Positions 46,746-55,598 of a stretch of 64,000 bases of DNA are shown in pieces (positions within the stretch are counted from its first letter, which is position 1; every line of letters begins with the position of its first letter). The notes below the pieces were generated by a model that was given only the letters and a program-made list of their open reading frames with translations, ran no database searches and had not been told where the DNA came from. Position numbers and translations under genes: made by a program. Origin of the DNA: Nitrospirota bacterium (GTDB lineage: Bacteria; Nitrospirota; Thermodesulfovibrionia; Thermodesulfovibrionales; UBA6898); NCBI GenBank assembly GCA_016215155.1, contig JACRLQ010000008.1, forward strand, positions 702-64,701, given 5' to 3'.

Positions 46746-48845
46746 TTATTTATTTGTTCTCAACCCCATCTGCTTAATCTTCCCGGAAAACCCCGCACAG
46801 ACCCCACTATAGGGGTTTTCGGCCCCCGAGTCAGAGTTCATGATCTCCAGTCGTCCAGCCTCCATCCCAAGCATCCCGATGAGCTGTTTTGCCCTGTCGA
46901 CACGGGCGCTGACACGGTCTTCGATCCCCTTATATTTGCAGGTTTCAGTTGAGCAGCGCACCACCGCGACCCCGTCGGCCCCGCACTCGAAGGCCTTCAG
47001 GATATCGATGATATCGATACGGCTCGTACAGTGTACCGGGACCTTCCGCACGTTGTCGGGCAGGCTGAAACCGGATGTCCCCATATGGCGCATGCACAGG
47101 AACGCTACGATCACGGGATCAGGTCTTTTCGGCTCAACCGCGCCTACTATCGAGGCCATTGTATCACGGATCTCCCTCACGTCATAACTGACCATGCTGA
47201 TCGCCTGTCCCGGGCACTCGGGGGCGCAGAGACCACAGGCCTGACAGAACTCCGGCCTGATCTCCGACCATGCGGAAACTACAGGGGCGCCATAGGGACA
47301 GACCCTTTGACAGGTAAGGCAGGCCATGCATTTTTTTGCGTCAACTACCGCGCCGCCCCCGCAGCCCCTGCAGCGTCCGGCCTCGGTGAGCGCGGTCTTT
47401 TCATCATAACCCGATTCAAACTGCACGAAGGACTCGCAGCGGACCTTTGGCGGCAGGTGCCGGAGCTTCATCCTCGGCTCCCTGCCGATCTTCGAGGCTA
47501 CATCAGCCGGCATATCGGATATCTTTTCTTTTTCGTATGTCGGAAGTTTCCCTTCGATGCTTTCTCCCTGGAGATAAAGATGTATCGCAAGCGCGGAGCG
47601 GTGGCCGCTCGCCGCGGCCTGAATGGCGGCCCCAGGGCCTGTGACCACCTCGCCCGAGACGAAAACCCCCTTTGCGCCGGTCATCTGGGTCTTTGGGTCC
47701 CAGACCACCCGGCCTCTGTCGTCTATCCGCACCTGGGTGTCTTTCAGGAAAGATACGTTTGCCATCTGGCCTATAGTTATTATGATCGTGTCCGCACCGA
47801 TAACGGTCGTCTGGTTTTGGTCGAAGGTTGGGCTGAAACGGCGCTCGGAGTCGAAGACCGACAGGACCTTGACCACCTCCAGCCCCTTCACCTTTGCTCC
47901 TTCGCGCACTACCGACTTCGGCCCCCACCGGTGATGGATCTTTATATCCTCCTCCGTGGCCTCCTCGACCTCCCACTTCCATGCGGGCATCTCGTCGGGG
48001 CCTTCGAGGCATACCATCTCAACATTTTTTACTCCAAGCCGCCTGGCTGACCTTGCTACGTCCATGGCGACGTTGCCGCCGCCGATAACAAGGACCTTCT
48101 TCCCGAGATCAGGCTTTCTATCAAAGGCGACGTCCTCCAGAAACGGGATTGCAAGCATGACGCCGGGCCCCTCGACCCCTGGGATATTCAGTGAGCGGCT
48201 AAGGGAAAGCCCTACCGCGATGAGGATTGCGTCGTGCTTTTCAGAGAGTTCCTTCATCGAGATGTCCCTGCCTATCTCGCAGTTCGTCTTCACTTCAACG
48301 CCCTTTGCGATGACGTCGTCGATGTCTTCCTTGAGGGCCTCCCTGGGGAGTCTGTAGGCAGGAATGGCGGAAACCAGCATGCCTCCGAGCGCGGGATGCC
48401 GGTCATAGACCGTCACCTTGTATCCAAGGTCCGCAAGGTCGTTCGCGGCGGTAAGACCCGCCGGGCCGGACCCTATGATGCCTATGCTCCTGTCCCGGGT
48501 CTTTTCCACCAGTGCCCGCCTGTCCCTGCGGTATTCTGAGGCCTGTTCAAGCGCGAAACGCTTAAGGGGCCTGACTGCCAGGGGTTCATCGATCGAGCAC
48601 CGCCTGCAGGCCCTCTCGCAGGGGTGATGGCAGATCAGGGAGCATACCGACGCCACCGGGTTTACTGAGCGGATGACCTCAAAGGCCTCGTTGTAGCGGC
48701 CCTGCGCGATCAGCCCCACATAGGCCTGCACGTCCGTGTTTACCGGACAGGCCGCTCTGCATGGTGAATAGGGTCTGGTTTCCTTAAGGGCGGCCACGCG
48801 CTGCAGGTGGGTACCCTTCATTTTAATAGCTGATTCAGCTGCCAT
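46746..48845 (-). CDS. GltD-type flavoprotein fused to ferredoxin and MvhD domains
   Basis: 699 residues from the ATG at 48845, which has GAGGAGC 5 bases upstream; a GTG at 48905 would add 20 residues and has no such site. Order of domains: N-terminal Fe-S part (CRAACPVNTDVQAYVGLI, CSLICHHPCERACRR), FAD fold GIIGSGPAGLTAANDLADLG, NAD(P) fold KVLVIGGGNVAMDVARSA, Cys-rich linker (CRGCGGG), two [4Fe-4S] sites (CMACLTCQRVCP and CQACGLCAPECP), and a C-terminal MvhD domain (AFLCMRHMGTSG...HCTSRIDIIDILKAFECGADGVAVVRCSTETCKY). Together with metV and metF it likely delivers NAD(P)H or ferredoxin electrons to methylene-THF reduction; electron bifurcation is possible but unproven. Confidence 0.9.
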   Translation of the reverse strand: MAAESAIKMKGTHLQRVAALKETRPYSPCRAACPVNTDVQAYVGLIAQGRYNEAFEVIRSVNPVASVCSLICHHPCERACRRCSIDEPLAVRPLKRFALEQASEYRRDRRALVEKTRDRSIGIIGSGPAGLTAANDLADLGYKVTVYDRHPALGGMLVSAIPAYRLPREALKEDIDDVIAKGVEVKTNCEIGRDISMKELSEKHDAILIAVGLSLSRSLNIPGVEGPGVMLAIPFLEDVAFDRKPDLGKKVLVIGGGNVAMDVARSARRLGVKNVEMVCLEGPDEMPAWKWEVEEATEEDIKIHHRWGPKSVVREGAKVKGLEVVKVLSVFDSERRFSPTFDQNQTTVIGADTIIITIGQMANVSFLKDTQVRIDDRGRVVWDPKTQMTGAKGVFVSGEVVTGPGAAIQAAASGHRSALAIHLYLQGESIEGKLPTYEKEKISDMPADVASKIGREPRMKLRHLPPKVRCESFVQFESGYDEKTALTEAGRCRGCGGGAVVDAKKCMACLTCQRVCPYGAPVVSAWSEIRPEFCQACGLCAPECPGQAISMVSYDVREIRDTMASIVGAVEPKRPDPVIVAFLCMRHMGTSGFSLPDNVRKVPVHCTSRIDIIDILKAFECGADGVAVVRCSTETCKYKGIEDRVSARVDRAKQLIGMLGMEAGRLEIMNSDSGAENPYSGVCAGFSGKIKQMGLRTNK

Positions 48846-49033
48846 TGATAGCTCCTCATCTATTGATTTCTCATCGCTAATGCGATTACTATTAACACGT
48901 GACACCCCGAAGTATCATCCCTCAAAATCAGAAACAATTAAATTTAACATATATAAGCCTCATAACTCCATTAAATTTTCTTATAGGCAATTATCGGTCG
49001 TCCGCTCCAAAGGGAAGAACAAAACAGCGGTTT

Positions 49034-49063
49034 TTGCAAGCCGGCAGCCGGTCGTGATATCCT
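49034..49063 (+). promoter_or_regulatory. Possible promoter for the small membrane protein gene
   Basis: TTGCAA (49034-49039), 18-bp spacer, TATCCT (49058-49063). The -10 element is identical to that proposed for the helicase leader at 34906-34911. Confidence 0.35.
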
Positions 49064-49096
49064 AAACAATATATCATACAAAAGGCAGACGACTGA

Positions 49097-49327
49097 ATGA
49101 AAAGAAATGACTATTTTATATTGCTGGGAATCGCCGCCGCAACAGGGGCCGGGGTGGGCCTGCTGAGTAGCCGGGCGCGGAAGGCAAATGCAGGCCTGCT
49201 GGGCGCTGCCGCCGGCATTATCGCGGGCTCTTGTGCCGCTGGTGTGTATCAGTATGTGACCCAGGCAGAGAAGGTGCCGTATTATTCAAAACTCTCGCCC
49301 CTCTATGATGAGACGGACGCGGTCTGA
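49097..49327 (+). CDS. Small hypothetical membrane protein
   Basis: 76 residues. Two Gly/Ala-rich hydrophobic stretches (about 7-22 and 33-53: FILLGIAAATGAGVGLL and LLGAAAGIIAGSCAAGVYQYV) are separated by a basic loop (SSRARKAN), a hairpin-like membrane topology similar to glycine-zipper proteins. The ribosome-binding site is weak (AAGG about 15 bases upstream). Function unknown. It stands alone, converging on the helicase gene 4 bp away. Confidence 0.65.
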   Translation: MKRNDYFILLGIAAATGAGVGLLSSRARKANAGLLGAAAGIIAGSCAAGVYQYVTQAEKVPYYSKLSPLYDETDAV

Positions 49328-49331
49328 TCTT

Positions 49332-50699
49332 TCAGGACTGAGTGGATGTGGCTGGAGCCGGCTTCTGATTGGTGTTCTGGCCTGACGGTTTGCCCGATCT
49401 TTTGGGCCTCCGCTGAGACGAGGGGCCTCCCGATCTGCTATCAGAGGTCTTCTGCCCGCCGCCGTGGGGCCTTCTTTGGCCGCTTTTCGGGCCTGTCTTT
49501 TTCCCGAAAGACGGCGGTTCACTCCTTCTGGACCTTGTCGAGACCTTTTTATAGTCGGTGACGATCATCTCGTCGGTCACCGGGATGACGGGGATCTTCT
49601 GTTTGATATATGCCTCTATCTCCGGGAATGAAAGCACATAGTCTTCGCAGGCCAGGCTGATGGCCTTGCCTCCGGCCCCAGCCCGCGCGGTCCTTCCGAT
49701 CCGGTGCACATAATCCTCCGCGTCCTGGGGCAGGTCATAGTTTATGACATGCGTCACGCCGTCTATATGAAGACCGCGGCTTGCCACGTCCGTCGCAACC
49801 AGGACCGAAAGCGACCCGTCCTTGAACCTGGAGAGTATCTTCATCCTTTTTTTCTGGTCTATGTCGCCGGTAAGCGCCGCGCTGTCAAAGCCGTTTGCGT
49901 TCAGAAACAGCTGGAGCTTCTCAGCGGTGGATTTCATGTTACAGAAGATGATGAAATGGCCCCCGGCATTGCGCCTGAGGAAGCCCAGCAGAAAGCCGAA
50001 CTTTTCATCTTTCCCCACATGGTAAAGCTCCTGCTCGACCACCTCGACGGTCATCTGCTCAGGCGTGACGGAAAAAAGCTCGGGGTTATTCATATGCTCA
50101 TAGCAGAGTTCGAGGACGCGGTGAGACAGGGTCGCGGAAAAAAGCATGGACTGGCGCTTGTCGTAGGGCGACATCCTCCTTAAAAGGAAACGGAGGTCGG
50201 CGATGAAGCCCATGTCGAACATCCGGTCCGCCTCGTCTATTACCAGAAACTGCGTCTTGGAAAGGCTGTAGACCTTCTGCTTCAAATAGTCGATCAACCT
50301 GCCGGGCGTTCCAATAAGAAGGTCAACCCCTTTCGAGAGGTCCGACCGTTGTTTTTCGTAATCGATACCGCCGAAGACCGGCAATATTTTGAACCCGGCC
50401 GGTCCGCCAAGGATCCTTGCCTCGGCATCGATCTGGACTACCAGCTCCCTGGTAGGGGCGATGACGAGCGCACGGGGAGAAGGTCCGCGTCCGGGAGTCG
50501 GCATTGTCAGCATCCTCGAAAACACCGATATCAGAAACGCGGCGGTCTTACCTGTGCCGGTCTGGGCCTGCGCGGTGATGTCTTTGCCCTGAAGCGACGC
50601 CGGAAGCGTCAACGCCTGGACAGGGGTGCATTCGGCAAACCCTGCGGTCTTTATGCCTTCTAAAACAGGGGCGGGGATGTCAAGTTCGTCAAATCTCAT
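49332..50699 (-). CDS. DEAD-box ATP-dependent RNA helicase (second copy)
   Basis: 455 residues. TPVQALTLPASLQGKDITAQAQTGTGKTAAF, PTRELVVQ, FLVIDEADRMFDMGF, LFSATLS, ATDVASRGLHIDGVTHVINYDLP and HRIGRTARAG are present. GRTA instead of GRTG in motif VI is within family variation. The C-terminal tail is basic and Gly/Ser/Gln-rich. It differs clearly from the helicase at 33421-34797. No attenuator-like structure was seen in its 190-bp upstream region. Confidence 0.95.
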   Translation of the reverse strand: MRFDELDIPAPVLEGIKTAGFAECTPVQALTLPASLQGKDITAQAQTGTGKTAAFLISVFSRMLTMPTPGRGPSPRALVIAPTRELVVQIDAEARILGGPAGFKILPVFGGIDYEKQRSDLSKGVDLLIGTPGRLIDYLKQKVYSLSKTQFLVIDEADRMFDMGFIADLRFLLRRMSPYDKRQSMLFSATLSHRVLELCYEHMNNPELFSVTPEQMTVEVVEQELYHVGKDEKFGFLLGFLRRNAGGHFIIFCNMKSTAEKLQLFLNANGFDSAALTGDIDQKKRMKILSRFKDGSLSVLVATDVASRGLHIDGVTHVINYDLPQDAEDYVHRIGRTARAGAGGKAISLACEDYVLSFPEIEAYIKQKIPVIPVTDEMIVTDYKKVSTRSRRSEPPSFGKKTGPKSGQRRPHGGGQKTSDSRSGGPSSQRRPKRSGKPSGQNTNQKPAPATSTQS

Positions 50700-50893
50700 C
50701 GTTCATATATACTTTACCTGATTTGCTGCCGGGAATGCGAAGAAAAAAAGAATTGAAAAAGAATTGATAAATCGGGTCGAGCGGCATTGGCAATTAATAA
50801 TCATCAGACGCCCGGTTTCTTATCATAAATAACAGGGTGCCCGGAGGGTTTTCCGCTTGATTGTTGCGCCGCGTTTGATTTAACGTATTCCCT

Positions 50894-52399
50894 GTGATTT
50901 CCCGAAAAACATATCTTAGGTCGATGTCCCTTCTGGTCCAGTTGGCGCTCATGCTCTGCATGGCGGCCCCGGCATTGCCGGAATCAGGACCGATCGAGAA
51001 GATCAAAGCGAGAGGCCATCTCCTTTGGGGCTCCGACGCGGAAGGGGGCGCCCCTTATGTCTTCCCTGATCCTAAAGACCCATCGCGTCTGATAGGGTTC
51101 GAGGTGGACCTGGCCGAGGCCATCGCCCGAGAACTCGGGGTGACGGCAAGACAGTCACAGAACGCCTGGGACAGCCTTATACCTGCTCTGGAGCGGGGTG
51201 ACTTCGATATGGTGATAAACGGCATCGAGATTACCCCTCAGCGGCAGGAGAAGGCGCTGTTTTCTCTCCCTTACTATATCTATTCCGAGCAGCTTGTGGT
51301 AAGGAAGGACAATAAAGACATCAATAGCATCGAAGACCTGAGGGGCAAAAAAGTCGGGACCCTTTCGGGTACGGTGGCGCAGGAGATCCTCACAAAAAAA
51401 GAGGGGATCGACATCAGGATATATCCGGGTCAGGTGCAGCCGTATGAGGACCTTGCCATCGGCAGGATCGATGCGGTGCTGCTTGATCTGGCTATCGCCG
51501 CCTATTATGGAGAGACCAACCCCAAGGTCAAATATACAGGACAACCTGTCGGTGAAGGGCACTATGGGATTGCCGTAAGGAAAGAAGACAAAGACCTCAA
51601 AGAAGCAATTGATAAAGTTATCGCACGGCTAAGTTCAACAGGAGAGCTGAGAAAGATCTATGAGAAATGGGACCTCTGGGACAATAACCAGGAGCGTCTG
51701 GCGGAGAAGGTGAAGGCGGCGGAAGGATATGTCGGTATAGACGAGAGCAAGAAGGCCCCTCTTTATACATTCCTCCCGCTCCTGGCAAAGGGCGCGGGCA
51801 TCACAATCCTGATATCGTCCGTTTCGATGCTGTTTGCGATAATACTGGGGCTCGTTCTTACCATCGCCAGACTCTATGGGACGGCCCTGTTAAGCAGACT
51901 GGCAACCGCGTATATAGAGATATACCGCGGGACGCCGCTCCTTATACAACTCTATATCCTCTATTACGGCCTCCCCAATATTGGGATATCCCTGAGCCCG
52001 ATAATCGCGGCATTCCTCGGGCTGGGCATGAACTACGCGGCGTATGAAGCGGAACTTTACAGGGCGGGCATTTGCGCGGTGCCGAAAGGCCAGATGGAGG
52101 CCGCGCTGTCGCTTGGGATGTCGAAGGCCCTTGCGGTGCGAAGGATCATTCTGCCCCAGGCCCTGAGGATCGCGCTGCCGGGTGTTACCAACGATTTTAT
52201 AGCTCTTTTCAAGGACTCATCCCTGGTTTCGATCATCGCCATGGTCGAACTGACCAAGACCTACAGCATCCTTGCGGCCTCTACGCTTCGGTTTTTCGAG
52301 TTCGGGCTTGTCGTGGCCCTTCTTTATCTCCTTATGAGCTATCCGCTGTCACTTTTGGCCAGAAGGCTTGAAAAACGTCTTAAGGGGGAGCGAAAATGA
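50894..52399 (+). CDS. Polar amino-acid ABC transporter: substrate-binding and permease fusion
   Basis: 501 residues. The signal sequence reads [19 protein letters not shown] with a GTG start at 50894; an ATG at 50924 is possible but removes the basic n-region. Residues about 35-270 are a family 3 solute-binding protein ([58 protein letters not shown]). About 290-500 is a His/Glu/Gln-type permease with four or five helices ([20 protein letters not shown] and the coupling segment [24 protein letters not shown]). The fusion of receptor and permease is known for GlnPH-type systems. The ATPase gene overlaps its end by 4 bases. Confidence 0.93.
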   Translation: MISRKTYLRSMSLLVQLALMLCMAAPALPESGPIEKIKARGHLLWGSDAEGGAPYVFPDPKDPSRLIGFEVDLAEAIARELGVTARQSQNAWDSLIPALERGDFDMVINGIEITPQRQEKALFSLPYYIYSEQLVVRKDNKDINSIEDLRGKKVGTLSGTVAQEILTKKEGIDIRIYPGQVQPYEDLAIGRIDAVLLDLAIAAYYGETNPKVKYTGQPVGEGHYGIAVRKEDKDLKEAIDKVIARLSSTGELRKIYEKWDLWDNNQERLAEKVKAAEGYVGIDESKKAPLYTFLPLLAKGAGITILISSVSMLFAIILGLVLTIARLYGTALLSRLATAYIEIYRGTPLLIQLYILYYGLPNIGISLSPIIAAFLGLGMNYAAYEAELYRAGICAVPKGQMEAALSLGMSKALAVRRIILPQALRIALPGVTNDFIALFKDSSLVSIIAMVELTKTYSILAASTLRFFEFGLVVALLYLLMSYPLSLLARRLEKRLKGERK

Positions 52400-53145
52400 T
52401 ATCCGTAACGGGCCTGCATAAACACTACGGCGAAAATCATCTCTTTAAAGGCCTCGGGCTCGAAGTGAAACGGGGCGAGGTGGTTGTTTTGATCGGACCC
52501 TCGGGAAGCGGCAAGAGCACGCTGCTTAGGTGCATCACCGCGCTGGAGTCTTTCCAGGGCGGGAAGGTGATTGTTGACGGCATAGAAGTCCATCCGGAGA
52601 ACGAGAAGAAGGACAGGGACTATGCGGAAAATATCAGGCGCGTCAGGTTAAAGGTCGGGATGGTCTTTCAGCAGTTCAACCTCTTTCCCCATATGACCGT
52701 GCTCGAAAATATCATAGAGGCCCCCTCGAAAGTCCTCGGCCTAAAAAAAGAAGACCTCAAAGCCCAGGCGAAGAGTCTTTTGAAAAGGATAAACCTCGAA
52801 AATAAGACCATGAGCTATCCAGCGGAACTCTCGGGGGGTGAACAGCAGCGGGTCGCCATAATCCGGGCCCTCGCCATGAAGCCCGAGGCGATGCTGTTCG
52901 ATGAGCCGACCTCCTCTTTGGACCCCGAGATGGTCGGAGAGGTCCTGTCCGTAATCACCGGTCTTGTCAACGACGGGATGACATCGGTCATCGCGACCCA
53001 CGAAATGGGCTTTGCGCGTGAAGTGGCCGACAGGATAGTCGTATTCGATAAAGGGGAGATCATCGAAGAAGGCGCCCCTGATGATATATTCCTCCGGCCC
53101 AGGCTGCAAAGGACAAGGGCCTTCCTAAGCCGTGTTAACGGTTGA
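52396..53145 (+). CDS. Polar amino-acid ABC transporter ATP-binding protein
   Basis: 249 residues, GlnQ-like. Walker [11 protein letters not shown]-loop [17 protein letters not shown], signature [17 protein letters not shown], Walker [15 protein letters not shown] and the switch His in IATHEMGFA are intact. A 20-residue insertion after the Walker A region ([19 protein letters not shown]) is common in this subfamily. Works with the preceding fused receptor-permease. Confidence 0.95.
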   Translation: MISVTGLHKHYGENHLFKGLGLEVKRGEVVVLIGPSGSGKSTLLRCITALESFQGGKVIVDGIEVHPENEKKDRDYAENIRRVRLKVGMVFQQFNLFPHMTVLENIIEAPSKVLGLKKEDLKAQAKSLLKRINLENKTMSYPAELSGGEQQRVAIIRALAMKPEAMLFDEPTSSLDPEMVGEVLSVITGLVNDGMTSVIATHEMGFAREVADRIVVFDKGEIIEEGAPDDIFLRPRLQRTRAFLSRVNG

Positions 53146-53235
53146 ACTGATAACGATACTCTTCGCGCAAAGACTCCGGTGTCGCCAAAAAAATCAGGTC
53201 CGGTTTTTATTTATTGAATGCCCGGTTTACTTTGC

Positions 53236-53267
53236 GGTCTCCGCGACTTCGCGTGAGACTGCTTTTT
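53236..53267 (+). terminator. Possible terminator after the ABC transporter operon
   Basis: GTCTC-CGCG-ACTT-CGCG-T-GAGAC forms a hairpin with one bulge and is followed by CTTTTT. It also resembles a common short repeat, so the call is tentative. Confidence 0.45.
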
Positions 53268-53285
53268 CCAGGATTGACGTCCGGA

Positions 53286-53789
53286 TTACCCGCAGGTCTT
53301 CGGGTCCAGCTGACAGCTGGCCTCCTGTTTTTTTTCAGCGAGACGCGATTCCTTTCTGATCAGCCCCTCGCGGTTTCTGCGCTTTTCATCGTCGGACTCC
53401 AGTATCAGTGGAGGCACACCCTTGGTCTTGCCGTCTTTGTCCAGCGCGACGAACGTCAGGTACGCGGAGGCCGTATGCCTGACTTCACCGGTTACATAAT
53501 TTTCGGCCTCAACACGCACCCCTATCTCCATCGATGTCCTTCCCACCATGTTTACGCAGGCCCTCAAAAAAAGCAGGTCGCCGATATAAACCGGGTGATG
53601 AAAATCGAGCCTGTCGATCGATGCGGTCACCGTGTTGCTCCTGGCATGCCTGCTTGCCACCACCGCGGCGGTAGTATCGATGAGCTTCATGATGACCCCT
53701 CCATGGATGTTCCCGGCAGGGTTTGCGTCCTGCGGGAGCATGACCTGTGCAATCGTTACGCTGCTGTCTTTTACTGTTTTGCCTTCCAT
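53286..53789 (-). CDS. Acyl-CoA thioesterase, hotdog fold
   Basis: 167 residues from the ATG at 53789, which has GAGGGGG 5 bases upstream (the frame extends to 53813). QVMLPQDANPAGNIHGGVIMKLIDTTAAVVASRH carries the N-x-x-G-x-x-H-G-G-x-x-M and Asp features of the YciA/BACH thioesterase family, and VYIGDLLFLRACVNMVGRTSMEI follows. Hydrolyses acyl-CoA; substrate not predictable. Tail Cys residues (ASCQLDPKTCG) are unusual. Confidence 0.9.
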   Translation of the reverse strand: MEGKTVKDSSVTIAQVMLPQDANPAGNIHGGVIMKLIDTTAAVVASRHARSNTVTASIDRLDFHHPVYIGDLLFLRACVNMVGRTSMEIGVRVEAENYVTGEVRHTASAYLTFVALDKDGKTKGVPPLILESDDEKRRNREGLIRKESRLAEKKQEASCQLDPKTCG

Positions 53790-53820
53790 TTTTCCCCCTC
53801 TGACTGTAATCATTCCATGC

Positions 53821-54462
53821 CTATCGAGATGACTTCGTTATCCTGTCCGCAAGCGCCTTCCAGTCCGTAGTCATAAGGTTTTTTGCCCTGACATGGATAA
53901 TTTTATTTTTTATTGCGGCGGTCTTTTCTTCTTCTTTGGTTATGCCGTAAAACGGCATCATGATATAGAAGGCTTGATCGACCGCTTCCTGTATTGGGGT
54001 CAGGACATCCTCCCGCCTGGAAAAAAAAGGGTCTTCCCCTTCACCGCACGGTCTGCCATAGACTATAAACTGCCTGCAGGCCGCCGGTCTGACCGGGTAT
54101 ATGGCACAGAGACGGTCACGGAGAAACGGACACGGCCCGCCAGGGGTAGGGGCCTCCAAGGTGTTTTTCAGGCGCGCGCGCACGGTCTCCCCGGTCTTTT
54201 CGAGCACATACCAGTATATGCCGGTCATCTCAAGCGGATATACAGGGATGTCGGTCTGGTTCGTGCAGCAGTTGTCACAGCCCTCCGTGCAGGCAGGTCT
54301 TCTTCCGCGTTTTCTCTTTTCCCTCTGGAGCGCAAGGGATATGCCGCGGTCGAAGACCTCGTAGGCGTCAAGGAGTATCGGGAGCCAGGGATTAAGTCCC
54401 TCGTCTGCCGGAAAGCGGACACGGAAGGAATCGGGCATGACGCCAGGCCTGTTTTTTCCCAT
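53821..54462 (-). CDS. YkgJ-family cysteine-cluster protein
   Basis: 213 residues. Metal-binding Cys motif: ACTEGCDNCCTNQTDIPVYPLE, then CPFLRDRLCAIYPVRPAACRQFIVYGRPC, the YkgJ/CxxCxxCC pattern expected to bind zinc or an Fe-S cluster. It lies 24 bp after the glycosyltransferase gene, so it may be its co-transcribed neighbour without sharing function. Role unknown. Confidence 0.85.
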   Translation of the reverse strand: MGKNRPGVMPDSFRVRFPADEGLNPWLPILLDAYEVFDRGISLALQREKRKRGRRPACTEGCDNCCTNQTDIPVYPLEMTGIYWYVLEKTGETVRARLKNTLEAPTPGGPCPFLRDRLCAIYPVRPAACRQFIVYGRPCGEGEDPFFSRREDVLTPIQEAVDQAFYIMMPFYGITKEEEKTAAIKNKIIHVRAKNLMTTDWKALADRITKSSR

Positions 54463-54486
54463 GATCAGTCCGGCTGCGGCGCTGTT

Positions 54487-55440
54487 TTAATCACGGCGCT
54501 CGAAACCTCCCAGGTTATGGGTCTCCCTGATAAAAAAAAGAGGCCTCCTCTTTACCTCGAGATATATCTTCCCGATGTATTCTCCTATCAGGCCGAGGAA
54601 AAGTATATTCAGTCCGCCTATAAAAAAGATCGGGATTACCGTAGAGGTCCATCCGGGGATCGTCCTGCCGGCGAATTTTTCGTAAAAGGCCCATAATACC
54701 AGCGCGAGGGAGGCAATCGAAATTATAAGGCCCGAGAAGGAGGCGAGTCTCAGAGGCACGTTGCTGAAAGACGTGATCCCCTCCCAGGCAAAGGCGAGCA
54801 TCTTTCTTAACGGATATTTGGTCTCCCCGGCATGCCTTTCGTCTCTGTCGTAATAGACAATTTCATGGCTGAATCCGAGATACGGGAAGATCCCGCGGAG
54901 GAAGATGTTCGTCTCCCTGACCGCCCTGAACGCCTCGACCACCGCGCGGGACACAAGGCGGTAATCAGCGTGGTCGTATATGAGGTCCACGCCCATGGCC
55001 TGCATCATCCTATAGAAAAATCTGGCTGTCACCCGTTTAAAAAAAGTGTCTTTTCCTCTGGCCCTGCGCACCCCGTAGACTATGTCTTTTCCCTTCCGGT
55101 ATTTTTCGAGCATGTCGCGGATCAGCTCCGGCGGGTCCTGCAGGTCCGCATCGAGGCTTACTACGGCGTCTCCGGAACAATGGAGAAGGCCGGCTGCCAG
55201 CGCCTTCTGATGTCCGAAATTACGGCTCAGTGAGATGACCTTCACCCCGGAATTGCCGGCCGCAAGTCTTCTGAGGATCTCGAGCGAACGGTCGCGGGAC
55301 CCGTCATCGACAAAGAGTATCTCATAGTCCGTGACAAGTCCGTCCCGGGTCAGTCCGGCGATGACCTCTGAAAGCCGGGAGTACGTCGTGTCGATTACTG
55401 CTTCTTCATTGAAAAGCGGGATGACGACGCTAAGTTTCAT
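54487..55440 (-). CDS. Family 2 glycosyltransferase with two C-terminal membrane helices (GtrB/ArnC-like)
   Basis: 317 residues. LSVVIPLFNEEAVIDTTYSRL, YEILFVDDGSRDRS, VISLSRNFGHQKALAAGLLHCSGDAVVSLDADLQDPPELI (D-x-D) and the HADYRLVSRAVVEAF segment are GtrB-like. Helices lie at about 230-253 and 263-290. It should load a sugar on undecaprenyl phosphate at the cytoplasmic face. Last glycosylation gene of the minus-strand cluster. Confidence 0.93.
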   Translation of the reverse strand: MKLSVVIPLFNEEAVIDTTYSRLSEVIAGLTRDGLVTDYEILFVDDGSRDRSLEILRRLAAGNSGVKVISLSRNFGHQKALAAGLLHCSGDAVVSLDADLQDPPELIRDMLEKYRKGKDIVYGVRRARGKDTFFKRVTARFFYRMMQAMGVDLIYDHADYRLVSRAVVEAFRAVRETNIFLRGIFPYLGFSHEIVYYDRDERHAGETKYPLRKMLAFAWEGITSFSNVPLRLASFSGLIISIASLALVLWAFYEKFAGRTIPGWTSTVIPIFFIGGLNILFLGLIGEYIGKIYLEVKRRPLFFIRETHNLGGFERRD

Positions 55441-55598
55441 GGCACACGGGTGTTTCCCTCCGCAAATAGGTTGCGTTCATGTTTTGTCCCGGTATTATAC
55501 GGAAAAACCTTTCCCCCCGGGTAGTCGATCCTTACGGATAAGCTGCAAATCACCTTTTATTTTAAACAATTCCGCAGGCATCGACATGACTTTTTGCC

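Noticed and set aside
53893-54696. A 267-residue plus-strand protein
   Set aside because: It is antisense to the YkgJ-family and glycosyltransferase genes, which have clear family motifs.
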